Positions 7,284 through 13,393 of a stretch of 16,240 nucleotides of DNA are shown here, piece after piece; positions within the stretch are counted from its first letter, which is position 1; every line of letters begins with the position of its first letter. The translations under genes and the position numbers were made by a program. The notes beneath the pieces are model-generated. The model searched no databases, was not told the DNA's origin, and saw only the letters and a list, made by a program, of their open reading frames with translations. The DNA comes from Candidatus Mesolinea sp. Its GTDB lineage: Bacteria; Chloroflexota; Anaerolineae; Anaerolineales; Anaerolineaceae. The DNA is taken from assembly GCA_003499715.1 (NCBI GenBank), contig DNSH01000149.1, forward strand, positions 1 through 16,240, in the 5' to 3' direction.

Positions 7284-7632
7284 CTTTTCTTTTAAAGATC
7301 TCACATCCGAGCCCTTTACAGGGTGCTGCGCGAAGGTTAGGCGGCCCGAGCCCCTCCGCACCCATATTCTATTTTACTTGCCTCACATCCGTGCACCCTC
7401 AGGGGGTGTAATAAGGTTCGGAGGTAAGTCCCCGAAACGGGGATCGAGCCCTCTCGCGCCCATATTCCTTTTAACTTGCCAAAAAACACGGTACGCATCC
7501 GTGCTCAAGCGAGGGCTGCGCAAAGGTTCGGAGGTAAGTCCCCGAAATGGGGATCGAGCCCTCTCGCGCTCACTTTTCTTTTAACACACTTAAAATACGG
7601 TTCACATCCGTGCTCAAGCGAGGGCTGCGCAA
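7284..7632 (+). repeat. Tandem array of degenerate tRNA-Val 3'-half copies with inserted hairpins
   Basis: Four units follow the tRNA, at about 7284-7363, 7364-7462, 7463-7572 and 7573-7632 (truncated). Each begins with a T-rich spacer like CTTTTCTTTTAA, which also follows the true tRNA. Then come an anticodon-arm remnant around CACATCCGTG, an inserted segment, AGGTTCGGAGG, a second insertion (units 2 and 3 only) and TCGAGCCCTCTCGCGCCCA. The first insertion is 20-22 bases at the variable loop: CTCAAGCGAGGGCTGCGCAA in units 3 and 4, CACCCTCAGGGGGTGTAATA in unit 2, and a diverged CCCTTTACAGGG-containing form in unit 1. The second is 18 bases inside the T loop, containing the stem TCCCC/GGGGA. 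The 5' half of the tRNA (acceptor 5' strand and D arm) is absent from all units, so none can be a tRNA. Unit 3 retains a perfect anticodon stem CACGG/CCGTG. No protein is plausible here; small open frames crossing the array are chance. Confidence 0.85.
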
Positions 7633-7633
7633 G

Positions 7634-7876
7634 CGGTACGATCACGGCCTTTTGCTCATACAAGGCAATATTGAAAGGAATTGGCGAATACCATTTGACT
7701 GCAGCAATATCTTCTCTAATGAGGATAGCCATCACAATTATTTAGGTAACGCCCTATAGGGTGTAAATCAACAGGCCCTGAAGCTTAGCCACATCCTCCA
7801 TCTTCCCGCAGACGCCTTTGATGGTGCAGCCAGTGCCTTTGGATGTTTCCTGGCATTGAAAACAAAATATGCTCAT
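7634..7876 (-). pseudogene. hcp: Remnant of hcp (hydroxylamine reductase / hybrid cluster protein)
   Basis: The minus strand starts with ATG at 7876, preceded by GAAGGAG seven bases away. It encodes 40 residues beginning [20 protein letters not shown], with Cys5-x2-Cys8-x8-Cys17-x5-Cys23, the N-terminal iron-sulfur cluster site of anaerobe-type Hcp, then [24 protein letters not shown] (7756) stands where Hcp normally has Lys (LIYxLKGIS), and a TAA follows four codons later. The same frame then continues as IVMAIL...SPIPFNIALYEQKAVIV, which matches a segment near the C-terminus of Hcp (consensus about LPLSFNIAWYEQKAVxVLL). Some 400 residues are therefore missing from the middle, and the end is cut by the tRNA-derived array at about 7633. 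Hcp is an anaerobic nitric oxide/hydroxylamine-reducing enzyme; this copy must be dead. Family assignment is from remembered consensus, not alignment. Confidence 0.8.
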
Positions 7877-7959
7877 ATGTGTGCTCCTTCGAAAAAAAAT
7901 TTATTGCTTAGATGGCAATTATCTACGAAGTCAATCTGAATTACCGGAGCCATTTGGGA

Positions 7960-7971
7960 GTGATTTTTCAC
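7960..7971. promoter_or_regulatory. Short dyad upstream of the hcp remnant
   Basis: GTGA-TTTT-TCAC is a perfect dyad 84-95 bases upstream of the hcp start; read on the minus strand it lies in TTTGTGAAAAATCACT. CRP/FNR-family regulators commonly control hcp genes, and this resembles such a site, though the spacing is not a canonical match. It may be a relict operator. Confidence 0.3.
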
Positions 7972-8047
7972 AAAGTTCTTGCGTGCTTTTGGTCACGTTT
8001 CTCATCCTCTTTCAAGTCTATACAATTTTCCCCAATGACAAATAAGG

Positions 8048-8082
8048 AATAATCCGCCCCGGGATTAGCGGGGCGGATTATT
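8048..8082. terminator. Strong rho-independent-type hairpin after the M14 peptidase gene
   Basis: AATAATCCGCCCC (8048-8060) and GGGGCGGATTATT (8070-8082) are perfect 13-base arms with a 9-base loop, 37 bases past the M14 stop codon. The A/T-rich stem base supplies a T tract in both directions (ATTATT), so it can act both ways. It separates the protease gene from the hcp remnant. Confidence 0.75.
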
Positions 8083-8118
8083 TCCCTAACTAAGTTCAAA
8101 AAGCTGTGGCTTGTGATC

Positions 8119-11100
8119 CTATTCAGCTACGATGAGGACATCATCAATCGCCGCTTCAACCAGACTGCCACCTTTGAGGTCTGCCGCTGAGATCAGCAGA
8201 TAAATCGTCTGACCTCTAAAACCGTTCAAGCTAAAGGTAAACTGCTGCCATGCGGCATCATCATCAACGCTCGCTCCAACTTCTTGGAAAATCTGTTGCG
8301 TGGTTGCTCCCACAACTCTTACCCGCAAATAGTCCACTGAGGAAGAATTATTGGCGTGGGCAAAGTAGTACCAGAACGAGAGAGTGATGTCACCTTGTGT
8401 TGGCAACAAAATCATCGGGGAACGAATACTCGTGAAACCACCATCAAGATCATAAGCACCAGCCTCGGCTCCTGCGAGGGCTCCGGTAACTAAATCGTAT
8501 GATCCACTATGCGTCGTGCCTAACTGTTTATAACCCATGTAGTTTGTATCTTCTGGATTACCTCTTTCAAATAGCCCTGAGGTAGCCGTATCGGTGTTAA
8601 AGGGATTGACGATCCAACCGAGATCACTCTCGAAGTCATCAAAGAAGATTTGCCCTGGTTTAGGTTCGACCATGATGGATACCACCGCAATCGGAGAATC
8701 GAGACGACCATCATTCGCCTTATAGGTGAATGCGTCCGTACCGATATAGCCAGGATCAGGTGTATAAACTAGGTTGGGTTCTAATCCCTCAATTGTGCCG
8801 TGAGAGGGCAAACTTACCACTAAAAAGTAGAAGTCATCGCCTTCCAGATCAGAACCAGTCAAGGTTATTTCTACTGGCGTATCCGCCTGAGTCGTATAAC
8901 TTAAATCATTTGCAACTGGCGGGTCATTCACGGGATTTACAGTAATGTTAACCGTTGCTGGATCAGATTGAAGTGCTCCATCCGAGACGATAAAGGTGAA
9001 TTGGTCAGTTCCTGAGTAGTTCAATTCCGAAAGATACACAAATACTGGGCCATCATCACTGCTCAAGGAGCCATGGGTAGGACCTGAGGTTATCATATAA
9101 TGCAAAGGGTCACCATCAGGGTCAGATCCCTCTAGCACGATATAATATTCTGTATCTTCATACGCTATAACATCTTGATCATAAGCTTCAGGCTGTCGGT
9201 TAGTCTCACTCGTCACAGTAATAGTGACTTCGGCTTCATCTATCCAATACTCAGCATCATAAACCCTGAAAGTAAAGCTATCGGATCCAACATAATCAGT
9301 AAATGGTGTATAGGTCAAGTCGGGGGCAGTACCACTAAGCGTCCCGTGCTCTGGTTGCGTTACCACTTCGAAGAGTAATGTATCCCCATCCACATCCTCC
9401 CCTTCCAATGTTATCGAAAGAGGTAAATTCATTGGTGTAGAAACGAGTTGCGGTATGGCAACAGGAGCATCGTTTGTTGCTGCAACGATTACTCTAACCG
9501 TTGCGGGTGCCGATTGGTCCTGACCATCGCTCACTGCGTATGTGAAGCTATCAATACCATTCCAATTTGCCTCGGGGGTATAGTAATGGGTGCGTCCTTC
9601 ACCGCTTAGCGTGCCGTTAGTGGGTTGGGTCAGGATAATATAAGTGAGCACATCACCTTCCACATCTGAACCGTTTAGGCTGAACTTAATGAAATAGTCT
9701 TCATCGATGTTCAATCTCAAGTCATATGCTACGGGAACATCATTAACCGAATTTATGGTGATGCTGATTGTGGCAATCTCCGAAGTCAGCGTGCCGTCTG
9801 TCGCCGTAAAGGAGAAGCTATCAGACCCATAATAGTTTGCATCGGGGGTATAGGTCAATTCCGGAAGTGTTCCAGTAAGCGTACCATGTCCTGGATTTGA
9901 TTCTAAGTTGTACGTGAGAGTGTCGCCATCCGGATCCGTCGCCACAAGAGTGATATTGAGGGTACCATCCTCATCCATAGATAAGGTTTGGCTTTGAGCT
10001 TGGGGGGCGTCATTGACTGGCGTGACGGTAATCGAAACCGTTGCTGGGTTCGAGGTAAGCTGCCCGTCGCTCACGGTAAAAGTAAAGCTATCGCTACCAT
10101 TAAAGTTCGCTTCAGGTTGATAGACTATGCTCGGCACAGTCCCGCTAAGCGTACCATGCGCCGGAGCTTGAACAATGCTATAGGTGAGCGGGTCACCATC
10201 AGGATCCGAACCAGTCAACGTGATGCCTAAAGTCGTGTCTTCAGCCAGGCTGACAGATTGCGGGTCAGCGATGGGTGGATTGTTCAGCAGAACGCCTTGG
10301 ATCAGGACGTCATCCACAGCTGCTTCAACCAGGCTGGCTGTACCGTTATCTGCGGCGGCTATCAGTATCCTGATGGTCTGCCCGGCAAAAGCGCTGATAT
10401 CCGAAGTTAAGCCTGCCCAAGCGGCATCATCATCGTTACTTGCTCCAAGCTCTTCGAAAATCTGTTGAGACGTATTCCCGATTATTGTAATCCTCAGGTA
10501 GTCTGCAGAAGATGAATTGCTTCCGTGGGCAAGGTAGTAACTCAAGGTCAGTGTCAGCTGGCTGTTAGCAGGCAAAGTGATTGAGGGAGAGATAATGCTT
10601 GTCACCCCACTATCAATATCATATGAGCCCGCATCCCTCCCTGCCAAAGGTCCTGTCACCAAGTCATAGCTCCCCGAGACAGTAGTACCCAATTGTTTCG
10701 GGCCATTTGAATTCGTATCTTGAGGATTTGCCCTCTCCCACATTCCTGTAGTCGCATTATCTGTGCCATTGGGATTTCGCACCCACCCTAAATCGGTCTC
10801 AAAGTTATCCCAGAAAATTTGTACTGGACCAGGTGGATTAACCGTAATGGAGACGGTTGCTGGGTCGGAATCCACTATACCATCATTCACCTTGAAAGTG
10901 AAATTGTCGGAGCCCGTAAAACCACTAGCGGGTGTATAGAGGAGGTTTTGGCCGCTGCCACTCAACGCTCCATGGGTGGGATTGGTTACCACCGTGAATG
11001 TGAGCACGTCGCCATCCGCGTCAGAGCCTTGCAATACGATAATCACTGGCACATTTACTATCGTAGTTATAGACTGTGGTGTGGCAATGGGTTTATCATT

Positions 11101-13041
11101 TACAGACTGCACCGTAATACTTACTGTAGCAGGTGCTGAGTCCACAAAGCCATCATTGGCAACATACATGAAGGAATCTGTGCCAAAGTAATTGGCAGCG
11201 GGAGTATAGGTAAGGGTAGGAGCGATCCCAGAAAGAGCACCGTGCGCAGGAGCTGCAGTGACTCTGAAAGTTAGTGGATCCCCATCCCCATCCGAGCCAG
11301 AGAGGGTCAAGTTTATCGGGACGTCTTCATTCGTAGTTATGCTTAGGTCATTTGCATCTGGAGGTTGATTATCACTGCGCAAAACAGTCAGGAATATAGC
11401 GCTAACCGCTCCCCAATTTCCTGCTTGGTCCTTCCCACGAATAAAGAGTGTGTGCCTGCCTTGAGTTAAACCCGAAGTAGCTACGACAGTAGTAACGGCT
11501 TCCATTGAACTATTGAATGAACCATCGGCAGCTGCCATCGGGATGGCGGTTGCGCCACTGATCCACGGCGGAGTATCGATATAGTATTCGGCTTGGCTAA
11601 TTGTCTGTACTGGTTCGCTGCCGTTGCGACTACTATAGCGCGTATCGTTAATCGTCGCACTCAATGTGGGATTTTGCCCCACAATTACCTCTGCCTCACT
11701 CAAAGCCAAATTAATTGCATCAGGTCCAGAGGGGGTCATGTAAGGTGTGCGCACCACTTTTGCGGCATAAAGCAGTGCTTGGAGATTAGCGGGATAGATT
11801 GTACTTTCAAAGCTGGAACAGCTCTGGAAAAAAGCTGTGCCCATTTCAATCGTATACGCTGCAACACCTAATTGTCCATACGCCAAATCAGGCGTTACTC
11901 CTGAGCAAAGGTAGAGATCCTGACCCGTTTGACCCGGAAGATAATTATTAAAGTAAGCAATTTTACGGCCTAAAGTTTGCAATTGTGTATCATTGGGGGT
12001 TGTACTTGAGGTATAACTCCAAGGCCAGAGGACGTACCCACCATAGCTGTGCAGATCAATAAAAACGCCAGTGGCATCTAAGGGGGCCGCACCAGAATCG
12101 CGCTGGTCAGGAAATAGGGAAAGCATATAATCCCTAATTGCCCGAGTTTCAGGTTCTGAATCTGCAGCAGGGCCGCGATAAGTTGCATCGCAGGGGCTAG
12201 AGCTAGAACCTGCTCCACCCCATTGGTAGTTAAAGTTACGATTCAGATCAGCTCCGCGGTTAGTACTGGTTACCCCGCAATAATTCTCATTTGTGTTTTT
12301 ACGCCAGGAAAGGCCACTTTCAGCCTCTTTACGCCCATCTGGGTTTGCCTGGAACATAATATGAATTTCATGATAGTCCAATATCCAGGTTACATCTGGA
12401 TTGTCGCCATAATTATTAACTAGATACTCCGCAAACCGTAAGGCGGTTTCAGCTGTTGTATATTCTCGGGCATGGATAGAGGCAATCATAAACAATCTGG
12501 GCTTGTCAATCTGGATCTGATTATTGGTCAGCTTCAATACCATCATGTCATAACCATCAGATTGACCTACGCTCTTTTCCCACGAATCACCAACATCAAT
12601 CCATGTAGCTAAGTTAGGATGTGTATTGGCGACTGACTGGGCTGTTGTATATGTCTCTTCAACCGTGCGATAGCAACTATAACCCGGGATAGTATTTATG
12701 GATTGAGAACTAAGGAGCTCAAGGCGCTTGTAATTCTCAGTCTCAGTTTCATCGATTGAGACGGTAAAGCCTAATTTCTCTATCTCAGGAATTCTGGATT
12801 TCGCAATAGCGACTAAGACATATTTTTCCGATAGGTTGTTATATTCAAACAAATCAAACGCAGAAAGTAGATCAATTTGTTTGATATCTTTATAATACAC
12901 TCTAACAACCACCTCTTCGTCTTTGTCTCCAACCTGACACACACTTGCAGCTTCTACTGATGCTCGTGGCAAGATCGGTATCAGTTGGACGAAAAAAACA
13001 AAGAGTACAAGTACACAAATACCAGGTAATCTCTTTTTCAT
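8119..13041 (-). CDS. Secreted M14 zinc carboxypeptidase with eight cadherin-like repeats and two jelly-roll domains
   Basis: A 1640-residue exported metallocarboxypeptidase. A signal peptide (about 1-32, cleaved near VEAAS) is followed by a propeptide-like region (40-115) and an M14 catalytic domain (about 120-432). Zinc ligands are His190 and Glu193 (IHARE) and His331 (DLHSYGG); the substrate arginine lies in LNRNF (Arg268) and the catalytic Glu399 in YTIEMG. All are present, so it should be active, probably like carboxypeptidase T. An Ig-like segment (about 440-553) leads to cadherin-like repeats of about 90 residues (558-648, 650-736), a jelly-roll/MAM-like domain (739-916), six more repeats (921-1460) and a second copy of that domain (1463-1640). 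Repeats carry GSDxDGDxLTF and TPxxxxxGxDSFTF, likely calcium-binding. No sortase, dockerin or type IX tail is seen. The ATG has AAGGAG six bases upstream. Confidence 0.92.
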   Translation of the reverse strand: MKKRLPGICVLVLFVFFVQLIPILPRASVEAASVCQVGDKDEEVVVRVYYKDIKQIDLLSAFDLFEYNNLSEKYVLVAIAKSRIPEIEKLGFTVSIDETETENYKRLELLSSQSINTIPGYSCYRTVEETYTTAQSVANTHPNLATWIDVGDSWEKSVGQSDGYDMMVLKLTNNQIQIDKPRLFMIASIHAREYTTAETALRFAEYLVNNYGDNPDVTWILDYHEIHIMFQANPDGRKEAESGLSWRKNTNENYCGVTSTNRGADLNRNFNYQWGGAGSSSSPCDATYRGPAADSEPETRAIRDYMLSLFPDQRDSGAAPLDATGVFIDLHSYGGYVLWPWSYTSSTTPNDTQLQTLGRKIAYFNNYLPGQTGQDLYLCSGVTPDLAYGQLGVAAYTIEMGTAFFQSCSSFESTIYPANLQALLYAAKVVRTPYMTPSGPDAINLALSEAEVIVGQNPTLSATINDTRYSSRNGSEPVQTISQAEYYIDTPPWISGATAIPMAAADGSFNSSMEAVTTVVATSGLTQGRHTLFIRGKDQAGNWGAVSAIFLTVLRSDNQPPDANDLSITTNEDVPINLTLSGSDGDGDPLTFRVTAAPAHGALSGIAPTLTYTPAANYFGTDSFMYVANDGFVDSAPATVSITVQSVNDKPIATPQSITTIVNVPVIIVLQGSDADGDVLTFTVVTNPTHGALSGSGQNLLYTPASGFTGSDNFTFKVNDGIVDSDPATVSITVNPPGPVQIFWDNFETDLGWVRNPNGTDNATTGMWERANPQDTNSNGPKQLGTTVSGSYDLVTGPLAGRDAGSYDIDSGVTSIISPSITLPANSQLTLTLSYYLAHGSNSSSADYLRITIIGNTSQQIFEELGASNDDDAAWAGLTSDISAFAGQTIRILIAAADNGTASLVEAAVDDVLIQGVLLNNPPIADPQSVSLAEDTTLGITLTGSDPDGDPLTYSIVQAPAHGTLSGTVPSIVYQPEANFNGSDSFTFTVSDGQLTSNPATVSITVTPVNDAPQAQSQTLSMDEDGTLNITLVATDPDGDTLTYNLESNPGHGTLTGTLPELTYTPDANYYGSDSFSFTATDGTLTSEIATISITINSVNDVPVAYDLRLNIDEDYFIKFSLNGSDVEGDVLTYIILTQPTNGTLSGEGRTHYYTPEANWNGIDSFTYAVSDGQDQSAPATVRVIVAATNDAPVAIPQLVSTPMNLPLSITLEGEDVDGDTLLFEVVTQPEHGTLSGTAPDLTYTPFTDYVGSDSFTFRVYDAEYWIDEAEVTITVTSETNRQPEAYDQDVIAYEDTEYYIVLEGSDPDGDPLHYMITSGPTHGSLSSDDGPVFVYLSELNYSGTDQFTFIVSDGALQSDPATVNITVNPVNDPPVANDLSYTTQADTPVEITLTGSDLEGDDFYFLVVSLPSHGTIEGLEPNLVYTPDPGYIGTDAFTYKANDGRLDSPIAVVSIMVEPKPGQIFFDDFESDLGWIVNPFNTDTATSGLFERGNPEDTNYMGYKQLGTTHSGSYDLVTGALAGAEAGAYDLDGGFTSIRSPMILLPTQGDITLSFWYYFAHANNSSSVDYLRVRVVGATTQQIFQEVGASVDDDAAWQQFTFSLNGFRGQTIYLLISAADLKGGSLVEAAIDDVLIVAE

Positions 13042-13163
13042 CTTGATCTCCTTTTAGGGTAATGCAATTTTGTAAATTTCCAACGAGCCGTGTAAAACTA
13101 CCAAAGGAATTTTAGGAGATTTATTTTTTTCATAGGCATCCTTTCTATTACAGATAATCATCA

Positions 13164-13179
13164 TTGCATCATCATGCAA
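13164..13179. promoter_or_regulatory. Perfect dyad in the M14 gene leader, candidate operator
   Basis: TTGCAT-CATC-ATGCAA has perfect 6-base arms. It overlaps the -10 of a weaker second promoter candidate on the minus strand (TTGTCA at 13199-13194, 17-base spacer, CATGAT at 13176-13171). A protein bound here could block transcription into the protease gene. No regulator gene for it is visible in the window. Confidence 0.35.
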
Positions 13180-13270
13180 CTTTTATGCCATTTTGACAAT
13201 CATCTGCTCATTTAGATCCTAGATAAATGACTAAAAAGAAATTTATATTTTTATGTAACTTGCTAATAAT

Positions 13271-13299
13271 ATTATACCACATATTGTATTTAGTGTAAG
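13271..13299 (-). promoter_or_regulatory. Extended -10 promoter for the M14 peptidase gene
   Basis: On the minus strand, CTTACA (13299-13294, four of six to the -35 consensus) stands 17 bases before TATAAT (13276-13271), which is preceded by TGG, an extended -10. Transcription would start near 13264, giving a 5' leader of about 220 bases. Confidence 0.5.
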
Positions 13300-13351
13300 G
13301 TTTTTGCATCCATTTTATGGATTTACCTCCTCATACAAGAATATGAAGACA

Positions 13352-13372
13352 CCTCAGGCAGTAAACCTAAGG
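13352..13372 (-). terminator. Weak hairpin after the C25 peptidase gene
   Basis: CCTCAGG (13352-13358) and CCTAAGG (13366-13372) can pair with one mismatch, 22 bases beyond the C25 stop codon. In the transcription direction it is followed by TGTCTTCATATTCTT. The stem is short, so this is only a candidate. Confidence 0.3.
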
Positions 13373-13393
13373 CGTTTCCATAAATTTTATATA

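Larger units (their letters stand above)
13042..13393. other. AT-rich intergenic region between the two protease genes
   Basis: This 352-base stretch has no credible gene. It holds the hairpin after the C25 gene, a promoter for the M14 gene, and a leader of about 220 bases containing the dyad TTGCATCATCATGCAA. A further small dyad, ATCCAT-TTT-ATGGAT, lies at 13310-13324. The leader is unusually long for a gene with a standard ribosome binding site, but I see no riboswitch-like conserved core. Confidence 0.6.

Noticed and set aside
7463..7572. A tRNA-Ala(CGC) gene in array copy 3
   Set aside because: Only an anticodon arm, an expanded T arm and the 3' acceptor strand exist; the D arm and 5' acceptor strand are missing.
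7284..7632. CRISPR array
   Set aside because: Units are 60-110 bases with clear tRNA homology, unequal lengths, no short constant repeat with unique spacers, and no cas genes.
7754..7756. Recoding of TAG (for example pyrrolysine) to read through into the rest of hcp
   Set aside because: A TAA follows four codons later and some 400 Hcp residues are missing, so read-through would not make a working enzyme.
7378..7759. Several overlapping small open frames on both strands (for example 7378-7584, 7476-7745, 7547-7759 on plus)
   Set aside because: They lie across the tRNA-derived repeats, have no ribosome binding sites, and their similar peptides only reflect the repeated DNA.
7757..7876. A functional 40-residue cysteine-rich microprotein
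   Set aside because: The sequence matches the start of Hcp, and the same frame continues with Hcp-like sequence beyond two stops, so a decayed gene is simpler. Expression of the short peptide cannot be excluded.
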